64,000 nt of DNA, from NCBI GenBank assembly GCA_004193285.1, contig SECP01000006.1, positions 62,001 through 126,000 on the forward strand, in the 5' to 3' direction. Position numbers and translations under genes: made by a program. This DNA is from Myxococcales bacterium (GTDB taxonomy: Bacteria; Myxococcota_A; Polyangia; Polyangiales; Polyangiaceae). This document shows, piece after piece, positions 9,783 through 16,915 of the stretch; the stretch's first letter is position 1, and each line of letters begins with the position of its first letter. Under the pieces are notes generated by a model. It did no database searches. It saw only the letters and a list, made by a program, of their open reading frames with translations, and was not told the DNA's origin.

Positions 9783-10419
9783 CCAGGACAAGGTGCGGCA
9801 GCATACGCTGCAGTCCGCGCGGGCCAATGCCCTTGACGCGCAAGAGCTCCGTCGCGGTCTTGAATCGTTTTAGCTTTGCGCGCAGCGCGACGATGGCTTG
9901 CGCTCGTTTCAAGCCCACCCCTGGCAGCTTGGTCAGCTCCTCGGCCGAAGCGACGTTGAGGATGACCTTGCCATCGGCCGTGGTACCTACCGGAGCTGCG
10001 GCCGAGGGAGGCGCCCCGACCGGTGCATCGCTCGGTGAGCCGGCGCTCGGCGGAGCCGCCGCCGCCGACGACGACGACGACGACGACGACGACGGCACGA
10101 CTGCACCGAGCTCGGGCGCGCGCCGTTGCGCCGAAGCGTGCTCCGAAGCCGCGGGCGTCGGTTTGAGCCAGCTGGTGCCGAGTGCCGCCGCGACCGCGCG
10201 CGGCCCCTCCGGCAGCGGCAGCCCTGGTTTGGCGTACGTCGTCGCGACGACGCCTATGCCGGCCAGCACGCCCAGCAGCGCGCCCATCCCCCCGAGCTTC
10301 AGCGCCGGCTCGAGCCACACGCTTTGCTTCAGCCGCGCCCACACGCCGGTTTTGACCGGACGCGCGAGCTCGTCCGCGCGCACGGCGGCGCCCTCCCATT
10401 CGAAATCTTCGATCGCCAT
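9757..10419 (-). CDS. ComEA-like helix-hairpin-helix membrane protein
   Basis: A 220-aa protein: short cytoplasmic N-terminus, one membrane helix at about residues 34-58 (LGGMGALLGVLAGIGVVATTYA), a low-complexity Ser/Ala/Pro linker including a run of nine Ser, and a C-terminal ComEA-type double HhH domain at about 150-215 (ILNVASAEELTKLPGVGLKRAQAIVALR, then FKTATELLRVKGIGPRGLQRMLPHL). ComEA proteins bind DNA in the periplasm during natural transformation; this one is longer and its anchor is typical of the family, but no other com gene is nearby. A strong GGGAGGAA ribosome-binding site precedes ATG 10419. The nine Ser come from a (GAC)9 trinucleotide run on the plus strand. Confidence 0.86.
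   Translation of the reverse strand: MAIEDFEWEGAAVRADELARPVKTGVWARLKQSVWLEPALKLGGMGALLGVLAGIGVVATTYAKPGLPLPEGPRAVAAALGTSWLKPTPAASEHASAQRRAPELGAVVPSSSSSSSSSAAAAPPSAGSPSDAPVGAPPSAAAPVGTTADGKVILNVASAEELTKLPGVGLKRAQAIVALRAKLKRFKTATELLRVKGIGPRGLQRMLPHLVLDGPPAVTS
10067..10093. repeat. (GAC)9 trinucleotide microsatellite
   Basis: Nine perfect GAC units on the plus strand, read as nine serine codons (TCG phase) in the linker of the minus-strand ComEA-like gene. Unit gain or loss would keep frame and change linker length. Confidence 0.95.
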
Positions 10420-10434
10420 TCTGATTCCTCCCAA

Positions 10435-10477
10435 AACAGAAACAACAAAAGCCTCGCGGGCGCCGAGCACCCGCGAG
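10435..10477 (-). terminator. Intrinsic terminator / possible attenuator
   Basis: On the minus strand an 8-bp perfect stem (CTCGCGGG/CCCGCGAG, 10477-10453, 9-nt loop) is followed by GCTTTTGTTGTTTC, a good intrinsic terminator. It sits 175 bp downstream of the 78-aa gene and only 16 bp before the ATG of the ComEA-like gene, abutting its ribosome-binding site. It can therefore end the upstream transcript and also act as an attenuator for the downstream one. Confidence 0.7.
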
Positions 10478-10620
10478 CTTCGGCGGAGCGACTCGCATAG
10501 CCGCTCCGTCCCCTTCCCTGGTGGGGGCGGCAAGCGCCGCCCCCCTCGGCCGCAATGAATGTGGCCGAGCCTCCCCCCACGCGGCGACGCTGTTGTCGCG
10601 TGACCGTGAAGGTCGCTACC
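10478..10620 (-). other. Hairpin-rich intergenic leader (candidate structured RNA)
   Basis: Between the 78-aa gene and the ComEA-like gene several further perfect stems occur: 10523-10544 (9 bp, GGGGGCGGC/GCCGCCCCC with loop AAGC), 10545-10569 (7 bp, CTCGGCC/GGCCGAG, 11-nt loop), 10584-10598 (5 bp) and 10602-10614 (4 bp). With the terminator at 10435-10477 this makes a chain of stems. No known riboswitch class is recognised; it may be an attenuator leader or simply GC-rich folding. Confidence 0.4.
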
Positions 10621-10651
10621 CCAGTGAACCGTCCGTCGCGTTGCCCCGCGC

Positions 10652-10888
10652 TCAGGCCGCGTAGGCGTCGTCTTCCGCTTGGCCGTTCCTGCCGCGCAGC
10701 GAGGTGCCCGCGAGCTCCTCGCGCGGAACGTAGTCCCGAATCTGAAAATCACCCGCGACGGGCAGCGACTCGAGCTTCACGTTGATGGAGCCGTCGTTAT
10801 TGAGAAACGCGACGCCGACGCGGTTCCAGTACTTCTTTTCGCCGCGCTGAGTGATGACGTAACAAACCTTGAGCTTCGATTGATCCAT
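10652..10888 (-). CDS. Small conserved-looking hypothetical protein
   Basis: A 78-aa protein: MDQSKLKVCYVITQRGEKK, then WNRVGVAFLNNDGSINVKLE, PVAGDFQIRDYVPREE and a polar tail. The middle looks like a small beta-rich fold with a conserved appearance (WNRxGVAFxNxDGSxNVKL). I recall similar uncharacterised proteins in other proteobacteria but no function. The start at 10888 is well supported by AAGGAAG nine bases upstream; the frame extends to 11077 but without conserved character. A sigma-54-type promoter lies about 50 bp upstream and an intrinsic terminator downstream, so it is probably a single-gene transcript. Confidence 0.8.
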   Translation of the reverse strand: MDQSKLKVCYVITQRGEKKYWNRVGVAFLNNDGSINVKLESLPVAGDFQIRDYVPREELAGTSLRGRNGQAEDDAYAA

Positions 10889-10938
10889 GATTTCTTCCTT
10901 GCTGTGTCGCCCTTTCTCGAGCGACGGGGGAGAGGATT

Positions 10939-10953
10939 GCGAAGCGCGTGCCA
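10939..10953 (-). promoter_or_regulatory. Candidate sigma-54 (RpoN) promoter
   Basis: Minus-strand TGGCACGCGCTTCGC matches the -24/-12 consensus TGGCAC-N5-TTGC except for one base, with the required 10 bp between the GG and GC dinucleotides. The predicted start is near 10928, giving a leader of about 40 nt before the 78-aa gene. Such promoters need an enhancer-binding ATPase activator, which Myxococcota encode in large numbers. Confidence 0.5.
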
Positions 10954-11054
10954 GCGCAGAAACACTTGAAAACCGGCTCTTTCTAGCCGCGCGGTGGCTG
11001 GCGGCCCGGTGGCGAGGCGGCGGCCAGCGTGATAGCTTCGCCCCGGAGGTCGTG

Positions 11055-12134
11055 ATGAAACACTCGCCCAGCACCACTCGCCGCCACTTCGTTCAAGGAG
11101 CCGCGGCTGCCGCCGGCGCCGTCACCCTCGGCTCACGCGAGGCCGAAGCCGCGCCTCCCATCGAGTCCTTCATCGCCAAGCCGCCCGCCGGCTTCAAGCC
11201 GCTCTCCACTCCGGGTAAGCTCACCAAGGTCAGCGCCAAGGGGGATTTCGCCGGCTTCATGCAGCCAAACCAGCTTTGGCCGAAGCCAGAGGTCGCCAAG
11301 TCGCTCCTGGAGAAGGCGCTGATGGAGTTCACGGGCGGGACCAACATCAACACCGCGATGGGCCGCTTCATCTCCAAAGACGACGTCGTCGCGATCAAGG
11401 TCAACGGTATCGCCGGCCAGAAGGGCACCTACACCATGGCCACCAACTACGAGGTCATTCTCCCCGTGGTCGAGGCGGTGCTGGCGGTGGGTGTCCCTGC
11501 GGACAAGATCACGGTGTACGAGCAGTTTCCGGATTTCTTGGCCGGCACCCGCGTCGGCGTCCGCAAGTGGACGCTGCCGGCCGGCGTCGCGGTTGGCACC
11601 CACAACAACCGTGATCACAAAATGCCCGACATTAAAGTTTACCAGGGCATCAAGACGAAGTACTCGCGCATCTTCACGGACGCCACCGCGGTCATCAACA
11701 TCACGATGATCAAGGACCACTCCATCTCCGGCTACACCGGAACGATGAAGAACATCACCCACGGCAACGTGAACAACCCGCACGAGCACCACGCCAACCA
11801 GGCCAGCCCGCAGATCGCGATGCTGTACAATCATCCGATCGTCACGAGCCGCGTGCGCCTCCACATCACGGACGCGTTCAAGGTGATGTACGACAAGGGC
11901 CCGCTGGACAAGGACCCGAAGACTCGCATCCCGCACGGCGCGCTCTATGTGTGCACGGACCCGATCGCCATGGACACCATGGGCGTCAAAATCCTCAACG
12001 AGGAGCGCAAGGCCCGAAACCTGCCCTCCCTCAAGGACGCCGGCCGAGAGCCGCGCTACATCCAGAGCGGCGGGGACTTCGGGCTCGGCATCGCGGATCT
12101 GAACCAGATCCGGATGCAGACCTTCGAGGTGTGA
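11055..12134 (+). CDS. Tat-exported DUF362 domain protein
   Basis: A 359-aa protein with a twin-arginine signal (STTRRHFVQGAAAAAGAVTLG, cleavage near EAEA) followed by a DUF362 domain: DDVVAIKVNGIAGQKG, VLPVVEAVLAVGVPADKITVYEQ, AVINITMIKDHSISGYTGTMKN, and C-terminal HGALYVCTDPIAMDTMGVKIL. DUF362 proteins are often linked to iron-sulfur clusters; no CxxC ferredoxin motif is visible here, so the Tat signal suggests some other cofactor or folding need. ATG 11055 follows a perfect GGAGG box at 11045-11049. Substrate and role unknown. Confidence 0.88.
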   Translation: MKHSPSTTRRHFVQGAAAAAGAVTLGSREAEAAPPIESFIAKPPAGFKPLSTPGKLTKVSAKGDFAGFMQPNQLWPKPEVAKSLLEKALMEFTGGTNINTAMGRFISKDDVVAIKVNGIAGQKGTYTMATNYEVILPVVEAVLAVGVPADKITVYEQFPDFLAGTRVGVRKWTLPAGVAVGTHNNRDHKMPDIKVYQGIKTKYSRIFTDATAVINITMIKDHSISGYTGTMKNITHGNVNNPHEHHANQASPQIAMLYNHPIVTSRVRLHITDAFKVMYDKGPLDKDPKTRIPHGALYVCTDPIAMDTMGVKILNEERKARNLPSLKDAGREPRYIQSGGDFGLGIADLNQIRMQTFEV

Positions 12135-12176
12135 AGCGGCCTCGACGCGGGGTCGCAGAGCTTGCTTCGCGGTGCG

Positions 12177-12566
12177 CTACGCCGGACCCGTGAGCCACTG
12201 CTGGAGCTCGATCAGGTTTTGCTCGGGGTCGCGCAGGTGCGCGAGCCGTAGTCGGCCCCATTGCGTGCTGGGCGGGTGCAAGGGCACGACGCCGCGCGCG
12301 AGAAGCTCCGAGAGAGTCTGCTCCAGGTCGTCCACGCGGAGAGCGATGACGAAGCGGTCAGGCGCGCCCAGGGCTAGGTCCGGTAAAGTGGCCTGCAGGT
12401 GCGCGCGCGCTTGGAGCGCGATCGCAGCGTTGCCGCTCGGCAGCGACAGCTTGCCGTAAGGCCCGCGCTCGTCGTCGACCTGCGGCGTGAGGCCGAGCAC
12501 GTCGCGATAGAAGCGAAACATCGCACCAAAATCCTCGACGACCAGCCGTACCTGCGAGAGCTCCAT
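12177..12566 (-). CDS. VOC (glyoxalase/dioxygenase superfamily) protein
   Basis: A 129-aa single-module VOC protein: MELSQVRLVVEDFGAMFRFYRDVLGL, then GxAAIALQ, DRFVIALRVDDLEQTLSELLARGV and the closing strand AHLRDPEQNLIELQQWL. Metal-ligand positions typical of the fold (an acidic residue in NLIELQQ) are present but a full set cannot be assigned. VOC members range from glyoxalase I to drug-binding and isomerase proteins; the substrate cannot be told. The start at 12566 matches the domain edge. Confidence 0.85.
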   Translation of the reverse strand: MELSQVRLVVEDFGAMFRFYRDVLGLTPQVDDERGPYGKLSLPSGNAAIALQARAHLQATLPDLALGAPDRFVIALRVDDLEQTLSELLARGVVPLHPPSTQWGRLRLAHLRDPEQNLIELQQWLTGPA

Positions 12567-12655
12567 GCTCAGTTGTGACCCGGCGCGCCGAGGCGGGCCG
12601 GCATAGAAGACGGGCCAGCGAACCATCACAGCTCGAAGTGGAGTAGGCTCGGCTC

Positions 12656-13189
12656 ATGGGCGTCTGGGCGAGGCAGCGGAGCGTGCTGGTCGCAGGGCTG
12701 ACGTGGGGGTGCATCGTGCTGGCGCCCGCGACCTCCCGCGCGCAGTTCAGGGAGTGGGCGCCCGAAGCGCGCGGCTTTGGTATTTTCATGGGCTACAACT
12801 GGGGGGAGCCGCGCGGCGTCGAGTGGGGTTTCGAAGCGGTCATGAGTCGTCCGTTTCAGCCACAGCCCCGCTGTAGCGACGAAGCGCGCGCGGGTTTCGG
12901 CCCCGTGCTCCGCGTGACGATGGTCGGCGGCTCACGGCTGGCGCTGACCGGCGCATTCCACCTCGGCGGGGAGTCGGAGCGCTCCGTGCTGGCGTTCGAC
13001 GGCGAGCTCGGAGGCACGCTCGCGTTCGGGAAGGACGGATTGCGCGCCGGGATCCACTCTGGCGCGCTCGTCGAATCCGTCGTCTTCAACTTCTACGGGC
13101 GGCAAGACTGGCTCATGAGCTCGTACTCGATGGGCGGTGGGTTTCGCTACCTCCCCACTTTCGGCCCCCTCGATCAGTGCGCGGGCTAG
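12656..13189 (+). CDS. Exported hypothetical protein
   Basis: A 177-aa protein with a signal peptide (VLVAGLTWGCIVLAPATSRAQ). The mature part is rich in alternating hydrophobic/polar and Gly residues (FGPVLRVTMVGGSRLALTGAFHLGG; LAFDGELGGTLAFGKDG; GFRYLPTFG), as in small outer-membrane beta-barrels. The pattern suggests eight or so strands, ending close to the C-terminus. No family recognised. It begins 89 bp from the divergent VOC gene. Confidence 0.7.
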   Translation: MGVWARQRSVLVAGLTWGCIVLAPATSRAQFREWAPEARGFGIFMGYNWGEPRGVEWGFEAVMSRPFQPQPRCSDEARAGFGPVLRVTMVGGSRLALTGAFHLGGESERSVLAFDGELGGTLAFGKDGLRAGIHSGALVESVVFNFYGRQDWLMSSYSMGGGFRYLPTFGPLDQCAG

Positions 13190-13262
13190 GTCGCGGGCAC
13201 AAAGCGGGCGCCTACCGCGGATGGCGAGCGAGCATCGCCAGCGCGGTGCATAATGAGGGGCC

Positions 13263-14045
13263 TTGAAGCGTCCATCTCTCGTGAATGCGATCCGGCTCGT
13301 GGCGCTCGGTAGCGCAGCGCTCGCATCCGCGTGCGCCTCCGCGGCAGCCCCTCCTGACGCGCCGAGCGCACGGCCGGGCACGTCGCGTGCTGGTCCTGAC
13401 GCGCCGAGCGTGAAACCACGCCCGCAGCCGCCCTCGCCGGAGAGCGTGACCGTCAAAGAGCCCGGCGGAGACGCGGCCGACCGCGGTGAGGCTGCGCTGA
13501 TTCGGCAGCTGGAAGAAACGTGGGGCAAGCGCAGCGACAAGGACGACCAGCTCCTGCTCCCGATGCCGGATTCCCCGCACTGGAAGCGCGTGCGGTACTG
13601 GGGCTTGGAGCACTTCGTGGGGTTTCGTTATGGTAGCGACCACCACGTGCTGGCGATCGGCTTCGTGCAAGAAGTCCCAGCCGGCACGCCGGTGACGACG
13701 GACACTTGCATGCGCCGCTTCGAGCAATGGGGCCGGCCGCAGACCAAGCCTTTCAACGTGAAATTCGGCCCCTTCGCGGTGCACCATCAGCGGTGGCGCA
13801 ACCAACGGCTCGAGGTGCACGCGGTAGACGGCGAGTTCTCGGCCGCCTTCAGCACCACGTCCTTCTCCGCGGCTTGGGCCGCGTACCCAGCCTACACGGA
13901 CGGCTGCCTCATTTACGCGGTGGCCGTGCCCTGGCGCGACCACCCCGACTTGGCCAAACAAGTGCGCGACCGGTGGGTGACCGAGGGCTTCGTTCGAATC
14001 GAGCCGAAGACCTCCGAGCGCGCGGTCCGCCAGGAACCTAAATAA
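13263..14045 (+). CDS. Hypothetical lipoprotein
   Basis: A 260-aa protein from a TTG start with a lipoprotein signal (LVALGSAALASACASA), a Pro/Ala/Ser linker to about residue 75, then a globular domain with aromatic residues (WKRVRYWGLEHFVGFRYGSDHHVLAIGF; TDTCMRRFEQWG; WAAYPAYTDGCLIYAVAVPW). Two cysteines in the domain could form a disulfide. No family recognised. It lies 73 bp after the preceding exported-protein gene, same strand. Confidence 0.7.
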   Translation: MKRPSLVNAIRLVALGSAALASACASAAAPPDAPSARPGTSRAGPDAPSVKPRPQPPSPESVTVKEPGGDAADRGEAALIRQLEETWGKRSDKDDQLLLPMPDSPHWKRVRYWGLEHFVGFRYGSDHHVLAIGFVQEVPAGTPVTTDTCMRRFEQWGRPQTKPFNVKFGPFAVHHQRWRNQRLEVHAVDGEFSAAFSTTSFSAAWAAYPAYTDGCLIYAVAVPWRDHPDLAKQVRDRWVTEGFVRIEPKTSERAVRQEPK

Positions 14046-14204
14046 GGCGGCTTCCGCTGCCGGCGGACGGGGCAGCGAACCGTAGCGGGCGCGCGGCAGC
14101 TTGGCCTAGAGTGAGGCCTTGGGCCGCGCGGAGGGAAGAACGCTCCGGTCGCGCGCGTAAATGCCCGAGGTTTCCACCGTACGGACTTCGGAAGGGAAGA
14201 TTTC

Positions 14205-14789
14205 ATGCACATCAGGGCGAATCGGACGTGGTGGCTGCTTTCTGTGGGGTTGATGCTGAGCACCAGCGGCGTCCTCGCGAACCCTCTCTGGGGTGAGGCG
14301 ACGGCGGAGCAGCTGACCGATCAGGACAAGCAAGAAAAAGAGCGCCAGGAGCGCGAGAAGAAGCGCGAGGAAGCCGAGAAGCAGCGCGAGGTGCGCGAGA
14401 AAGAGCGCGAGGCGCGCGAAAAGCAGCGCGAAGAAGCCGAGAAGAAGCGACGCGAGGAGCACGAGGCCGCGGAAAAGAAGCGCCGCGACGAGCGCGACGC
14501 CGCCGAGAACAAGCGCCGCGAAGCGCATGAAGAGGCGGAGAAGAAGCGCCGTGAAGCGCACGACGAGGCCGAGAAAAAGAAGCGTGAAGCGCAGGAAGCG
14601 CGCGAAAAGGAGCGCGAAGCCTCGGAAAAGAAGCGCGAAGAAGCCGAGAAGAAGAAACGCGAGGAGCAGGAGGCCGCCGAGAAAAAGCGGCGGGAACAGC
14701 TCGAGGCGGTAGAGAAGAAGAAGCGCGAGGCGCGCGAGGCGGCCGAGAAGAAGAAGCAGGAAGAGGCGGAGAAGAAGAAGAAGCCCTGA
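14205..14789 (+). CDS. Exported Lys/Glu/Arg-rich helical protein
   Basis: A 194-aa protein: signal peptide (WWLLSVGLMLSTSGVLANP), then from about residue 40 to the end a nearly pure Glu/Lys/Arg/Ala helix with repeated EKKRxE and AEKKRREAHE units. The i to i+4 alternation of Glu and Lys/Arg is the pattern of a single alpha-helix (SAH) rod or a long coiled coil. There are almost no hydrophobic core positions, favouring SAH. Role unknown; possibly a periplasmic spacer. An efficient terminator follows. Confidence 0.72.
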   Translation: MHIRANRTWWLLSVGLMLSTSGVLANPLWGEATAEQLTDQDKQEKERQEREKKREEAEKQREVREKEREAREKQREEAEKKRREEHEAAEKKRRDERDAAENKRREAHEEAEKKRREAHDEAEKKKREAQEAREKEREASEKKREEAEKKKREEQEAAEKKRREQLEAVEKKKREAREAAEKKKQEEAEKKKKP

Positions 14790-14797
14790 GGCTACTC

Positions 14798-14830
14798 CGG
14801 GGTCGGCGCTTCATGAGCCCGACCCCGCTT
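14798..14830. terminator. Bidirectional intrinsic terminator
   Basis: A 9-bp perfect GC stem (CGGGGTCGG 14798-14806, CCGACCCCG 14819-14827) with a 12-nt loop, followed on the plus strand by CTTTCCTC. It sits exactly between the convergent charged-helix gene and the beta-propeller gene. Confidence 0.6.
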
Positions 14831-14838
14831 TCCTCGCC

Positions 14839-16866
14839 CTACTTCACGAGCACGCTGCGCACGACGAAGTTATTGGCCTTGTCGTAGACGCGCACGCTCA
14901 CCATCGCCGGTAGCGTCTTCAGTACGTTCTTCAGGTCGACGTCCAGCTCTTCGCGCTGCTCGTCGAAGATGCCGTCTGCAGGGAAGAACGGCGACCACTC
15001 GTCACTGCCAGCGACCGACACCTCGATGCGGGCGATGGGGCCTACGCCGTCCAGCGCGATGCCTTTGAGGTGCTGGCCCGTGGCCGTCAGTGCTTCCAGC
15101 GTGGGAGGCGTGTTGTCCACCAGCACGATGCCGCTCTCGCGGACGTCTTTCGTGGCCCGATCCGGCGGGTTGGAAGATTCGTCCGACGCGGTGACGCGCA
15201 CGCGGTACCGACCTTCCGGCAAGTCCGCCGTCTCCCAGCTGTAGCTCTCCTTGCTCAGCTTTTCTCCTGGCTTGAGCAGCTCGAACCAGTCGTTCGTGCC
15301 GAGTAGCCGATACTGCAAGCGGTAGCGGAGCTCGTCTTTGTCGGGGTTGTCGATCTTCCACGTCAGGTTGAGGGTCGTCTCCGGCCGACGCGTCACCGGG
15401 CCGCCCGATGCTTTCGGCTGCTCGTCACCGCTCTCGCCGTCCCCGCCGCGGGCGTCCACGCTGGTGACCACGGCGCGGAGGTTGTCGGTCAGAAACGCCA
15501 CCTCCACTTGGTTCAAGACGGCGTTCGGATCCTTCGCGAAACGCGCCCGCACCTGCAGGTAGCGGCCCACCGGGCTCGTGACGAGACCGGGTGCGCCGAG
15601 CGGATTGCTCCAGGCGCTCCACGTGTCGTCCGGCTCTTTGCTGTTGCCGGTGCGCGTGGACAGCTCGAGCGCGCCGCTCGCGTCCCACGAGAGCTGCCCG
15701 AACCGAGCCCGTATGCCCGCGTCCAGCACCTTGCTGGTCCACACCGCGTCCGGACCGCCGACTCCCTTCACGGGGTGCACCACCGCAGGGTCGCTCGAGA
15801 CGACGTAGCGATCCTTGCCGGCCATGACGAGCGCGCCGACCTGGCGCTCATCCGCGTCCGCCACCATGACGGAGGTGTGGCCCGCGTCCACCGTGTACAC
15901 GCGGCCCTCCACGCCCGTACCCACGTAGGGCCGGCCGTCGTCCCCGAGCGATAGGCTCGTGTAGTGCTCCTCTGCGTCGTCCAAGAGCTGCTCGGGCTTG
16001 CCGTCCAGCCCGAAGCTGAAAAGCGTGCCTTTGCCCTTGGTCTTCGCAGTGGTGGGGCTGGGCGTCGCCGGTTGGTCGGCGCGCGCACGCGAGGGCGCGG
16101 ACGACGACGACTTGATGTCGTTGGCGATCGCGAACACCTCACCCTTCTGGTTCACGGCGATGGCTCGCACCTCGGTCCGCGCGAAGTCGTGGAGCACGCT
16201 GGCACGGCCTGGCGCGGTGACCTTGTACAGCTTGGCCTTGTCGCTGGCCCCGGCGTACACGGTGCCGTCCGGCGCGACGGCCACGCTCATGAGGTGCTGC
16301 TCCGGCGCATCGAAGTACACCTGAGCATCGCCCGTCTGCGTGATCCGAAACAGCTTACCCTCGGGACCCGTAGCCGCGTAGACGGCCTTGGCTTTCGCGT
16401 CGTAGGCGACGCTCCACACGTGCTCGGCGCCCTTGAGGGTCGCCAGATCCGTGAGCTTGCCCTTCTCCCATTTCATGACCTTGCCGTCGGGCAACGTGCC
16501 CGCGACCACCGCCCCGCCGAACGCTTGCGCCAAGGACGTGACGACGAGCGCCTTGGTCTCCGCCAGCACGGTGACCGTGCCGCCCTGGAGCTTGAGCAGC
16601 TTGCCCTCGTTGCCGGTGCCCAGCAGGAGCGAGCCGTCCGCCATCGGCAGGGCGCTCCAGATGGTCGTGGCCGGCGCCGCCGGTACCGCACCCAAGCCGA
16701 AGCCGGCGCGCACGTGGCCTTGCGAGTCCAGGGCGACGCCCTTCAAGTCCCCGCCCTTGAGCTCGGACGTCTCGTCCAGCACGAAGCGACGCGTGCCCAC
16801 GGCGGCGGCTTGCGCGGCGACGAGCAAAAACAGTGAGGTGAGAGAGTAGCGAACGATCTTGTGCAT
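14839..16866 (-). CDS. Exported beta-propeller protein
   Basis: A 675-aa protein with a signal peptide (YSLTSLFLLVAAQAAAVG). Residues about 30-370 hold repeated propeller-blade motifs (MADGSLLLGTGNEGKLLKL; DAKAKAVYAATGPEGKLFRI; APDGTVYAGASDKAKLYKV; GDDGRPYVGTGVEGRVYTV). Residues about 380-675 contain Ig/fibronectin-like segments (LTWKIDNPDKDELRYRLQYRLLGTNDWFE; WETADLPEGRYRVRVTASDESSNPPD) and a final domain. No catalytic residues are evident. It lies 49 bp downstream of the S55 peptidase gene on the same strand, so the two probably form an envelope operon. Confidence 0.82.
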   Translation of the reverse strand: MHKIVRYSLTSLFLLVAAQAAAVGTRRFVLDETSELKGGDLKGVALDSQGHVRAGFGLGAVPAAPATTIWSALPMADGSLLLGTGNEGKLLKLQGGTVTVLAETKALVVTSLAQAFGGAVVAGTLPDGKVMKWEKGKLTDLATLKGAEHVWSVAYDAKAKAVYAATGPEGKLFRITQTGDAQVYFDAPEQHLMSVAVAPDGTVYAGASDKAKLYKVTAPGRASVLHDFARTEVRAIAVNQKGEVFAIANDIKSSSSAPSRARADQPATPSPTTAKTKGKGTLFSFGLDGKPEQLLDDAEEHYTSLSLGDDGRPYVGTGVEGRVYTVDAGHTSVMVADADERQVGALVMAGKDRYVVSSDPAVVHPVKGVGGPDAVWTSKVLDAGIRARFGQLSWDASGALELSTRTGNSKEPDDTWSAWSNPLGAPGLVTSPVGRYLQVRARFAKDPNAVLNQVEVAFLTDNLRAVVTSVDARGGDGESGDEQPKASGGPVTRRPETTLNLTWKIDNPDKDELRYRLQYRLLGTNDWFELLKPGEKLSKESYSWETADLPEGRYRVRVTASDESSNPPDRATKDVRESGIVLVDNTPPTLEALTATGQHLKGIALDGVGPIARIEVSVAGSDEWSPFFPADGIFDEQREELDVDLKNVLKTLPAMVSVRVYDKANNFVVRSVLVK

Positions 16867-16915
16867 GGCTCTTCTTGGGCGAAGGCGACGGTTGTCCCCG
16901 TGAAACCTAGAACAC

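Noticed and set aside
9827..10752. Longer starts for the ComEA-like and FGE genes (10752 and 9827)
   Set aside because: These would translate the hairpin leader and the preceding gene's end; the internal starts at 10419 and 9782 have a strong ribosome-binding site or match the signal peptide.
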